From: Hyaloscypha bicolor E
Taxonomy: Eukaryota > Ascomycota > Leotiomycetes > Helotiales > Hyaloscyphaceae
Assembly (NCBI RefSeq): GCF_002865645.1
Contig: NW_020194549.1
Span: 264,880 to 328,879 of the forward strand
Length of the DNA: 64,000 nt
Direction: 5' to 3'
Shown one piece after another: positions 47,481 to 57,788 of the stretch (position 1 is the stretch's first letter; every line of letters begins with the position of its first letter). Made by a program: the position numbers and the translations under genes. The notes under the pieces are model-generated. The model was not told the DNA's origin. It did not search any database and saw only the letters and a list, made by a program, of their open reading frames with translations.

Positions 47481-50147
47481 CTATACTTGGGCTAGGGTAT
47501 ATTGCTTACAATACTGTTTATCGTATCTAACAACCTCACGAAAAAGATCAGATAACTCCCTATTATTCCCCAAGACGCCGGGATGATCCTCGAGATAATC
47601 CCTCGATTTCCACTTCGTAGAATACGGAGATCTAGTCCCACGATATACGAGGCTATAGGCAGTCGTCAGTACGTCATACATGGCCTTTGACTTTTCTCTT
47701 TTGTGTATTATTTTCGCTGCAGTGCAGTTAGTCTCTAGCATTACTAGTTTAGGCGTTGAGAATTGAAGAGGTGTTGCGACTTACAATCAATGAAGAATTT
47801 CTTATATCGCTTCAACGAAGATCTGTACAGCAGTGCCATGCGCCGCAAACACAATCCCAAGATAAGGGTATCTTGAGGATTGCATCCGTTGGGTCTCATT
47901 GAGGCGTCAATAGTAGAGAGGATCTCTTTTTCGGTAGCTTCGAATCCCTCTGCCGCAATTATCAAGAGCTGCAATCGTGCAACCCCGGACAATCGTCTTT
48001 CGATTCGGGCATCATAGATATCGAAGAGTAGCGAGCTTGCGTTGTCGACATTATAAACGGATATTATTGGGTGGCCTTCGAACAACCACGTGCTGAGGCT
48101 TACCAAACGAATTGTTAAGTTCACGAGGTTATGCTGTTTTGTTGTTAGTTCGCTTGACTTTTCACGTTTTAGGAGAGGTATTACATGTCGTAGATCTGGC
48201 TTGGTATTCAGATATTCGAAGAGAAACTTGTCCATGACGTATGGCCGAAAGTCTGAAAGTTCAGAATATTCCGATAAGAGATTTCTTCCCCAGTTATCAA
48301 GGTCGAATGCACTTGGAAATGTACTTGGATCAATTGCGTATGACACAACTGCTGGCCTCCTAGATCCAATTGCCCATACCACAGCGGTGTCCATGTCGCA
48401 AGTCTCATATTCTTGAACTCGGACGATAAGTGGTATCTTCTTCGGGAAAAGGGCGCGCTCTGTGCCATTGGTTGTCACACGGTCTCCAATTATAATTTTA
48501 CGCCAGGAACCACGGAGTGTCCTTGGTAGCAGACTGAGTCTGTTCTTTATATCATAAAAATCTGGTTGTGAAAAATCAGAACTGCCATATATTGTACTGT
48601 GGATACTTTGCAGACCTGGAATACTCTGGCGAAAAACCAATATACCGCCTTGAATACAGATATGATTTGCTACCAGCTTGGGATCCTTTTCCGAAGCCAT
48701 TTTTTGACAATTTCTACATATTTGTTTTGCGTCACACTGCTCAATCAGTCAGCCAGGATACAGTACTAGTGTTCGAATCTAGGGCCACAATCACCTTTCG
48801 ATTTTTTATCGCACACATGACACAGGAGCCATTCTCCCGAACTTCCCTTGCATTCTCCTTCTCTTTATCTGTAAGCTTTCTTCTATCACTATGCTTTAGT
48901 AGTGGCTTCTGAGGACCGTAGACATGCTGCGAACGCGCCAAGCTTTTTGAAATATGTGGTGCTTTCGGATGCGATTTTGCTGGTGCTGGCAGGATTGGTG
49001 GGTTCCTCCTGCCATTAAAACGGACTGTATTCGTTACCACAGTGCTGCCAAAGTCATTATCATTCATTTTGGTGTAGCCAGGACATGATTGTGGAGTTTG
49101 CACGAGCTGGTTCGTATTGGAAGAGCATTTCTGATAGCAGGAAGCGGCAACAGGAATCGATGGCCATAGACAATTTGTCCCAAAAGGAGTTGCCTTGGTA
49201 CGATTGCCGTCCAAATCGGTGTTGGCGATCCGCCCATTGGGACATGGTCTAAAGTTCAATGAGGCCTCTTCAGGGTGATCGAGGTAAGTGTCCAAAGTCT
49301 TGGAATACTGCGAGTTTACCTCCTGAGAGGATATGTCGGGGGTTTCAATCGCACTCATACCGATTGTTGCGATGCTGGGACAAGTGGCCATGTTTCGTGG
49401 TACATTCTGATCCTCTATCCTTGGAGTAAAAAAATGTCTCTGGGCGGTGGTTTCCTGGGCAAGGGAGTAGTACACTGGAGTTTGCGACACTTGGGCAAAA
49501 GGGCCATCAGCGGTATATGACGTTTGATTGGAGAAGTCAATGAGAAGAGATGGGTCAAAGCCACATGCCATGTCCAGAAGTCCGGAATCATTGTTATTGT
49601 GATGGCTGCTAGCAGGCCCGACTTGGTTGAAAGTATAATTGTGCTGTTGCGCCCAAGGATCCCAGTTATTGTTGCTTAGAGAACCATGACCAAGTCTGTC
49701 GGAGTTATTTGGTGAGAGAAATGAGCTCCCAAGATTGTTTGAAAGCCCCTCCATTGCTTCGGAACCGTCAATATCGTTGAGATCGCACTGTTGGCCTTGT
49801 GCCTGGGGATGGTTGTTTGACCGTGGCAAAATATCTTCCGCTGATGTTGATCTTGTTACAGCGGAGCTTCCCAGGGCACTGGTTGCATGAGCGGCGAAGA
49901 ACTCTAATTCCGTGGAGTCAACACCATCGTCCATGGGTGCGCCAAAGCTGGAAGAATAGTTCGAGTAGTTGAAGGAGTTCTCGAAAAGGTCAGGATCGTT
50001 GTCGGGATCGTTGGACGATTCTGGTCCCATTGTGATGCGAGTGAGAAGGTTGCAACAATGCTGGGCGTGATCTGGCTGCCAGCCTTGCGGCTCGAGTTGC
50101 ATGGGAAAGAGTGCTACATTCAAAAATGTGTAGAGGGAAGCTTCCAT
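47481..50147 (-). CDS. Zinc-cluster (Zn2Cys6-like) transcription regulator
   Basis: Three exons on the minus strand, 50147-48795, 48736-47785 and 47716-47481, give 846 aa in frame. The donors are GTGATT and GTAAGT. Branch sites CTGAC and CTAAC precede acceptors GCAG and TGCAG. Residues 1-430 are Asn/Ser/Gln-rich and probably disordered. The binuclear cluster straddles intron 1: Cys442-x2-Cys445-x6-Cys452-x5-Cys458-x2-Cys461, with the next Cys at 478. The x16 spacing to the sixth Cys is longer than the canonical 6-9. It is preceded by a basic stretch (KLTDKEKENAREVRENGSC). The C-terminal half looks alpha-helical, with no recognised domain. A second ATG about 40 codons in could be the true start. 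Likely nuclear; targets unknown. Confidence 0.8.
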
Positions 50148-50304
50148 AGGTAAATAATCCTGCCCGCTGTTGCGACGAGATTTATCTCATAAGTGCACGT
50201 GTTCGACGCCCGAGATATGGGAAAAGCCCGCTCAGCCCACTAGCCTCGCCCATTAGATCTATCCAATCGAGTGATTTCGGTGAGGGAGATCTTTAGGCGT
50301 GATA

Positions 50305-52899
50305 ATAGTCGGACTTGACGTCGCGCTAAAGGGGCCCTTCCCTTTAGTCGGGGAAAGCGAAGTGTCCCGCACCACACCAAAATTTCTATGCAATCGCAGA
50401 CACTTGAATTGCACTATATAACCAAATAACCCTTAAATTAATGCGTAATTGAGGATATAATCTCTCATTACTCTAATGCTACAAAATCTGTATTTTGAGC
50501 TATTGAATTAGTCGATATTACTGATCTAGGTGGTAAAGAATATAGAATCACCTCCTCCCCACTAACCCCACTATTTATACTCTCTCGTGCCTCCTCTACC
50601 TCCTTATCTGATCCCCTAGACTTCTCTGATATTGCCCGTATATATAATTGACTAAGAGGGTTCCCCTTTACCCGGTGAGCTTGTTCAGATGCGAGTATTA
50701 CAGGATTAATAGGGATATTAGTAAAGATTACGGGATCTTTGGCCTGTATACGATCGAATTTAGCTTGCTCCTTAGCTACCTTATTATAAAGTGATTGGTG
50801 CTTAATTCGAATGGCTTCAAGCTCGCTTTCCGTAGGTTTGTTTTGGGGATCGCGAATTGGTATTAGGAGCTCGGGAGGGATAATTATATCGGTTCCAAGG
50901 ACTTGCTTCTTTGCTTGTGCCTCCAGATCTCTCACTCTCTTCTTCCTCTCTCTCTCTGCCGCTCGTGCGGCGATTCCTACTCTTTTGAGAGCTTCCTTTT
51001 TAGCTGATTTAGCCTTTGCGAGCTGTCTTTTAGCCTTCTTTAGCTCCTTCTCTGCTGCGTTCCTCACTTTAATCTTCTTCTTTTCTAGAGCATTAGATGC
51101 ATTTAATTACCCCCCTCTTTGGAAACTAAGCCGTGTATTTAGCTTAGCCTTATGACGTTTAACCTATGCCTTACGAGCATTCTGGGCATCTAGCTCTTGT
51201 AAACTTCCAAGCATTAGGTGGTTCTTGGTAGCCTTAATTGTGACTGAATACTCTTTGCGAGAGGAGGAGCTTAAAGCATCCAGAATCTTGTCGTTGAGAT
51301 TATCGAGCCGTAGAATACATTCGTTATATGAAGAAGGAGGTTTTGGAAGGGTAGGTAATTGGTATTCGTGAACAGGAGCAGGAGCAGGAGCAGGCGTGGT
51401 AAATCGTGCGTTTTCTGCGTTTTCTGCGTCCGATTCAGTTTCCGATTCAGATCCAAACTCCAGAAATTAAAGGCCAGTGTCTTTCCTTCCCTTTTTGCCA
51501 TACTTCTTGAGCTTTCTCCGTACTGCTTTGAAACTGACAGGCCAAATTCCAGCGTTCTAAAAAGCGTATTTGATCGTATAAATAGTAAATGTCTTCTCCC
51601 GTATTCCAGGAAGATCGCGAAAGAAGCACTGGACGTTATATTCCGGCTCGTACGAGCGAATTGCATTCATAATATTGACCTGTTAGTAGTGTTTCTATTC
51701 CCTAAAAACACCAATATTACATGGTTAAAGTAGGTGGGTTTAATGAGAGGGGAATTGGACGATTCGTATCTTATTAAACGTAGCTTTTAGGATAAAATCG
51801 TCCGCTTGGTAGCAAGTTGCTCCGTTAATTAAGAGAATATGCCATTCCTTATTAGGACCGCAGTTATTATGCTTGATAAAATGGTCTAACCAAACCATAT
51901 AAATGCCCTCGTTCGTATATCCTATAGGAGAGACTGTAATAACCTCATGACCGGTCATATTTTCATGGAACCAAGAAACCATAATTATAATTCCAGGGAT
52001 AATTACTACCGGAGGAATTGCCTTGCTATCTGCAGATATATACTTAATTATTATAAGAGACATGCGATTTTCTGGTATTCCTGTATATATCTCCTTAATT
52101 CTAATTAGAACCACTACTTCCTCTCCTGAAGGCATACAAATTCGTACGCCTTTCTCGTCTATATTATGTATCCGATCCCCATAGCATATACCAGTTTCCT
52201 CTAATGCCGGACGATATTTAGTCTCAAACCAATCGCGGAGGCTCTATTCGGTATGGAGATTAATACGGTGGCTCGCAATGGGCTTCGTCTTAATCGTATG
52301 GAGTTCTGGAGTACTCTTTAGCCATTGAGAGAACTATTTCCAAGATAGAGCTGTTTTATTATCCTCCGTTCGCATCCATATTGCGCAGTTATATATTATT
52401 TGCTTTATAGCTCCTTTCCCGCCATTAATCGCGTATGATACCGCGTACTAAATTAATGCCGCGTATTGATTAGGACGGAGGATCTTGTTCTGCCCCCCTT
52501 TTTGCACTCTCACTGTCCCCATCTTCTTCCTCTCTCTCTGCCACGCTTTCCTTACTATATCTTCATTTCGTACGCAACACGCGCGTGCCGCAGTCGCAGG
52601 AGTCTCTTCTGGGTTGGCCTTGAGGAACTGAATAGCCTCACGGAGCTTATCCTTCTCTGGCATATTACGGAGAAGCGTGTTTTTGGGGAGGTTGCTTAGG
52701 CGAGCCATTGCTATTGAATTTGACTGATTTTCAGGGAAATTTGGGCTGGTGGTGATCAAATTAATTGATTTTTACTATGGGTGTTCCATACAAATTGGAA
52801 ATTTTTGCGATCGGTGCGGGACACTTCGCTTTCCCGGGACACTTCGCTTTCCCCGACTAAAGGGAAGGGCCCCTTTAGCGCGACGTCAAGTCCGACTAT
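50305..52899 (-). mobile_element. pogo/Fot-type DNA transposon with intact TIRs and a dead transposase
   Basis: A 2595-bp element flanked by TA (50303-50304 and 52900-52901). The terminal inverted repeats start ATAGTCGGACTTGACGTCGC and match perfectly for about 65 bp (50305-50369 and its complement at the right end). The right TIR carries one extra copy of an 18-bp inner motif (GGAAAGCGAAGTGTCCCG), so it extends to about 52813. The transposase is on the minus strand. Confidence 0.9.
50468..52759 (-). pseudogene. Degenerate pogo-like DDE transposase
   Basis: The N-terminal part (52759-52448) has a psq-type helix-turn-helix (KLREAIQFLKANPEETPATA, then AARACCVRNEDIV). The middle (52135-51740) is a DDE_1 core: ISADSKAIPPVVI, a Trp-Phe segment, GYTNEGIYMVWLDHF, then HILLINGATCY where LLILDGHGSH-like sequence with the second Asp is expected. 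Thus a catalytic Asp is now Asn. Stops and a frame change follow. The C-terminal part (51067-50468) is a Lys/Arg/Glu-rich coiled region. The changes fit RIP-type transitions. Confidence 0.82.
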
Positions 52900-52901
52900 T
52901 A

Positions 52902-53459
52902 ATGCGCCAAAATTCTGAGCCGTCAGGGAGAACCCAATAGCATCGGTTCGGTGAGGTTCACGGGCCACGACGGGCACTCCCTCCAGGGAACACCTCCGAG
53001 GCATGATTCTTCTACCATCTCGCCGTTTCTTATCAACAGATGGGATGGGCCGGGGCATTGACCAATACCAGATGTTCGGTGAGGGTGGGAAGGAAGCTTA
53101 GCAGTCATGTGGGTTTCTGCTTTGCATCACGTGTTTCGATATCCAATCCCATGTTTTCGGTCTGGAATTCGCGCTGTGTGGCCTTGTTACCGATATACCC
53201 TCATTGGATGTCAAATTCGACCCAAGGTCTTACTTAGCATATACTCCAACTGCATTCCGTTGTCCGGAGGGGTGTGCTTGAGAAGCCACAGGCTGATGCA
53301 AAAGTATAAGATGACAAGCTTGCCTCTTTGAAGATGAGCAACCTTATCCTCAGCTGAAATTTTGTGCATCTATCTTCAACATTTGGTAAATTCGCCTGAC
53401 ACGGCAACAGAGTCGCCTAGCCTATCGACCATCAACTTCCCCTCTCAACACAGTCCCCC
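52902..53459. other. Intergenic, no supported gene
   Basis: It lies between the pogo element and the small two-exon gene. Frames here are short and unsupported. It probably contains the promoter of the gene at 53460. Confidence 0.4.
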
Positions 53460-53795
53460 ATGTCGACCCCTCCCAATACAAGCCATGACTCAAGAAAGAA
53501 TAGTGGGAACCGTACATACACTTCTCTTCTAGATGTAAATGGTAAGTACTCGTATGGGGGACTTCGTTCCCTGAAGGTTCGGTCCTAGTTTGATTTTTAT
53601 ACTGATAGTTTCTCAGGTTCTTTTGATGTTACCTTCCGGAAAAACCAAAAAACCAACCGCGCTGGATCTGGCAGTGACGAAGATGCATGGTCAACTGCTA
53701 CAAACACAAGCGATTTTAGCGAAAGCAAAGCAAGCCGGGATGACAGCGGATCGGCCAACAATGGACAGATCAAGAAAGCCAAACGGAAGGCTTGA
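53460..53795 (+). CDS. Small two-exon hypothetical protein (86 aa)
   Basis: Exon 1 is 53460-53541, then a 75-nt intron with consensus donor GTAAGT, branch-like ACTGATAG and acceptor CTCAG, then exon 2 53617-53795. The joined frame gives 86 aa, rich in Ser, Asn, Asp, Thr and Lys, ending in a basic KKAKRKA tail that could be a nuclear signal. No signal peptide, membrane segment or known domain. The evidence is the fit of splice signals and frame. It is short enough that chance cannot be excluded. Just downstream lies a remnant of a DUF6536 gene end. Confidence 0.45.
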
Positions 53796-53935
53796 TTTTG
53801 GAGCTGGGACAAGTGATGCGTTGGGAGAATCTGCAACTGACTCGCTGTTTTACTAGTGACTCGTGTGTCAAAGAACTACTCATACGACTCATGAATATTT
53901 TGAGTAACGTGATGCTCTAATAATTAGAGTAGTAG

Positions 53936-53983
53936 TAGTGAGGATGTGGAGACGCCTCAACTCGGAGAGTTATATTTATAGAA
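53936..53983 (+). pseudogene. Remnant of a DUF6536 gene 3' end
   Basis: About 45 bases closely match the last codons of the DUF6536 gene at 46800-46846. Here they read SEDVETPQLGELYL-stop; there they read SEDVETPRFGNSYL-stop. No other part of such a gene is visible, so it seems to be what is left of a second, deleted or rearranged copy. Confidence 0.5.
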
Positions 53984-54064
53984 TATATACCAGTGGCTTT
54001 GCTGATATTTTGTGAATATTCTGTGAATTAGATTCTTGAACGAAATATGGCGGAGACGTCTTGT

Positions 54065-57000
54065 CTAGGTCCTCCTGCCAAAAAGCCTTTCGCCGCGGAT
54101 TCGAGACCATTTGGAGTTTGTTTTGCTTGTGTCCTTTCTTGGTGCCTCCCCTCTAGGCCCCTCATTTTCAATTACCTTTTGCCTTGCTGCCTGCAAAAGT
54201 TCCCGCATGTCATCCCCGCCTTTCCGCAATTCATCAAACTCAAGAGAGTCCAGTTCTGGTACAAACGGATCAGCTCCGTAGCGTAGAAACAGCTTCAGCA
54301 CTTCAGGTCTCCTCGCAGAATCAGAAACAACAAATTGCCAGATGGTTTTGGTCTGAAGGCCAGAAGTCCTGTTTTGAGTCTTGCGACTGATATGAAGACG
54401 CTGATTTGGACTGACGCCGAGTTTGAGGAATGTTTCGATTAGACGGAGACTCGGATGCTCATAACTGAATCTGCTATGAGTGATCCTGTACTCGGCAACG
54501 GCTATTTGAAACAGATACGAGAAGCGGGCGATTTCGTCTGGATAGTGGAAGGATATCGCTTTTTGTGTCACGTATGTATCCAATTGCAGCTTCACTGCTA
54601 GGTGTAGAAATGATGACACTGCCAGCTCGTCCGATGCCGTAGTCAGCGGGCATCGCTTATAAGGTATTAAAATACCTAGAACACCTGAGGACATGATCTC
54701 CACCGCTTCTTTCTCCAGTATGTCGAGTAAGTCGGATTGTGGCAGCATATTGGGTGAGCGACTACGATATATGTTTATCATCGAGGCCGTGAGCAGATCC
54801 CAAAACACCTCGCCGATTTGATCGGAAGTTTTGGCATTCCTATAACCTATTTTGGAGCAAGCTATCGCAGATACGGCGAGACGTGCTGCAGGATTGAACG
54901 GGTGTGTAGTGGCTTCACGAAGATTTGCCCAAATTTCTGGTCGCCGGACGAAGTCCCTGACAGTCCTGTGTAGATATTCCACTTGGGCTTCGGCGGGGTC
55001 CCGTTTGTATCCTGTTTGCAATTCTAACAAGCCTTTGCTACAAGCATTGAGACGACGTCTCATCACTTCGGCTATCGCAGAAAATTTGGCATGCTTTGCT
55101 TCATCTCTCGGTTTTTGCAGATGGAAAATAAATTCGGGGTCATCCTCGTCCGCAAAGGATAATTGAATGGAAGTTAACCCTTCATCGTCAAGTTCTAACG
55201 CCTTTTCGACAATCTGAATGAGTTGTGAAGCCCTCCCAAAGTCAACAGATTTCAGGATATTCAAGAAAAGAGTTTCAAGGTCTGTGGGCAGTGAGTCCAA
55301 ACGATTTTGAAGGTCCGAAAGACGGTCACCATCAGTGAGACCTTGGAGAAGCGAGCGAACCTAATAGCTCCCGCAATTAGCATCAGAGCACTACTTGAGG
55401 AAGAATCCTCAATGTAACATAAGTGTTGAAGCGTGCTTGTGGGGATGAGGGTAATCAAAAAATGCTCACTACAAGAACCACCCAAAGAAACACACCGGAG
55501 GCCTTGGTTGACACATTATCGATGAGGGAAGATGCGTAGTTCGGGTCTCCTCGTTGGAGTGCAACGAAGCCTAAATTATTAGAAAATCTCGACGAGACAT
55601 AATGCTGAATATCTTGGTACCTGGTTATTTTTAAACTTAGCTTTGAAGTAGATAATGGGATATTTTCTTAGAAAATCGCACTTGATGCATTTACCCCAAG
55701 AGATGGATCAGGTCAGGGCCAACATGGGAGATGTTTGAGATATAAAAATACACTTACGTAAGATCCTCAAGTCTTAAACTTGGGCGAGCATTAAACGCAT
55801 CTGCGAAAACATTCCATTCCCGACTAGACACGCATATCTTGATGTTTGGGGTCAAGCTCAGAAGGTTGTATAAGAATTCGACTAGCATGAGCTGTTCCGA
55901 ATGATCACCTTTGAACTCGTCGAGTCCGTCAATAAGGAGAAACATCCTTTTCGACTTCGTAATTTCAAGCACAAGTAGCTTGAACGCTTCGAGCAATCCG
56001 GCCATGTCTCCCAAAGGTCTCTCGTCTCCGAATAGGATAAAGTGTGTCATTCGATCTCGGAAGATTATTGGGATCAAGTGCGGCAGGTATTCGAAGGCTT
56101 CGTAGAGGAGTGTTTTCAGGAGGCCTTCTAGAGACATCTGCAATTCCGTGCCAGAACACCAAAAGTAGAAGCGAGAAACGAAAAGGTCTTCATTGGAACA
56201 CCATATCTTGAGGTGGCTAATGGTTCGATGGTCGTCACTTATCAGCTTCATCAGAGTTGACTTGCCCGAGGCTGGTTTTCCCGTGATCCAAAAAAGATTT
56301 TGATCGCCTTCTAGAAACCGAACAAAGTTGGGAGTACTGTCTTCAGAGCACGAAGAGTAGATCCACTCAAATGACTCTGGATGTGGGCGGGAAATCCCTT
56401 GGGCTCGACGATATATGTCGTCAAATTTCAATTCGCGGAAAATGTAAGTCCGAAACCGTTTCATGAACTCATTGCTGAACTGGTTTTCTGGGCTTAACAT
56501 TAAAGCGTTATGGTCCCAGCTCGCCGGTAGACGCGATTCCTTGCTGGACAATATGGCATTAATGACTTGTTGCTGCCATTTAGTGTTCTGTTCCATGTGA
56601 GCGAGAAGGCTGTGGCGGACTTCTTGGGTCACCTGAAGGGTGCTAGAGATGAGGTGGCCATTGTTAGATTGGACAGTCCGCAAGGAGTCGATTTGATCAC
56701 TAGACGGCCTAATTAGCAAAAGATTCTTTGACTTCATAGAAGAGGGCGTGTACAATAATGAAGCACCGATGGAAAACGAAATATAAATCCGGAATGAATG
56801 CAGGCGCAATTCCAACACTTCGATCGCTCTCTTGTTCCATACAGTCTGAAGCGCTTTCCGAAAACTTTCCCACAAGTTGTGTTTTTTTTGAGCGCGGAGC
56901 TTTTTAAGCTTGGAAATCAGCTGGCCAGCAATCTCATTACACTCCTCACAGACCCGGCCGATGCGGATCTCGTGATGCGACAATGATTTACCATCTGAGA

Positions 57001-57202
57001 TTCGTTGGCTAAGTGATGACAGTAGGTCATCATTTAATGTCTTCAAGCTAGTGGTGACATTCATGAGATCGCAGTTGATCTTGGTGTCTCCAGCAGGCGT
57101 AGCAGACTTGTAGATCTCGTAAGTTCCACGGAGGAGGGTTTCGGTGAAGTTGATGAACTGAACCACGGAAGCGGCCACACCACAGGCAGAGACTGGATCC
57201 AT
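54065..57202 (-). CDS. NACHT-domain STAND NTPase (fungal NLR-like)
   Basis: Exons on the minus strand: 57202-55758, 55620-55470 and 55360-54065, giving 963 aa. The introns are 137 and 109 nt (donors GTAAGT and GTGAGC) and the phases agree. The N terminus (MDPVSACGVAASVVQFINF) is typical of the helo-like N-terminal domain of fungal STAND proteins. The NACHT domain has Walker A GKPASGKST (about 307-315) and Walker B MFLLIDGLDEF (about 417-427), followed by ICVSSREW. The junction region reads FLWVVLVVRSLLQGLTDGD, as in NACHT proteins with a winged-helix-like downstream part, then VEYLHRTVRDFVRRPEIW. The C-terminal third has two weak ankyrin-like units (FLKLGVSPNQ, LFLRYGADPF). Such proteins act in non-self recognition and regulated cell death in fungi; the ligand here is unknown. 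Confidence 0.88.
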
Positions 57203-57788
57203 CCTAGAGAATATATCTCAAGCGTAGAGGCACGGTTAAAACAGAAAAGAGATTTTCAGCGCCGAATTCCTGGCTATGGGATATATCTGGCAAATGTCTT
57301 CGAGGCTTCTCTTCTCTCAAAAACTTCGACTTCCGACTTCTTCGTTGCGATTGAAACGACTCGAAGATAGGTTCCGAATTCGAGGCTTGCTAGCTGGCAA
57401 CGGTTTCCGGCCCCGTATGCGGGTGAAGTGATTCAGATGATGGCGAGGTTTGCGGGAAAGAATGCCAACACTGCGCAAAGGGAAATTCTTTTCTTTGAGG
57501 TTCTTTTGGTTGTTGTTGTTGTTGTTGTTGGCAGGCGAGGCTGTGTGCGCCGCTGGTGAAGCCCTACCGGAAGCCCAACGAGGATTCTTCGTGTGGAGTG
57601 GGGGTTTCTTGCCCAAAAGAGATCCCCTCACGGCGTGCCCAACAGCCAGACCGAACTTCAAGATTTCAGATAGTGGGCAGAGAAGAAATCGAGGACGAAG
57701 TTAAGTGCTGCTATTGCGAAGTTAAGTGCTGCTATTGAACAGAACTGACTGATCGAAATGTGTGCATCTGGTGTAGTAGACTGCTCTT
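57203..57788. other. Intergenic with two short repeats
   Basis: It is the promoter side of the NACHT gene and the 3' flank of the mitochondrial-protein gene. It holds a GTT trinucleotide run near 57508-57531 and an exact tandem duplication of about 21 bp (GAAGTTAAGTGCTGCTATTG unit) at about 57697-57738. No gene seen. Confidence 0.5.
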
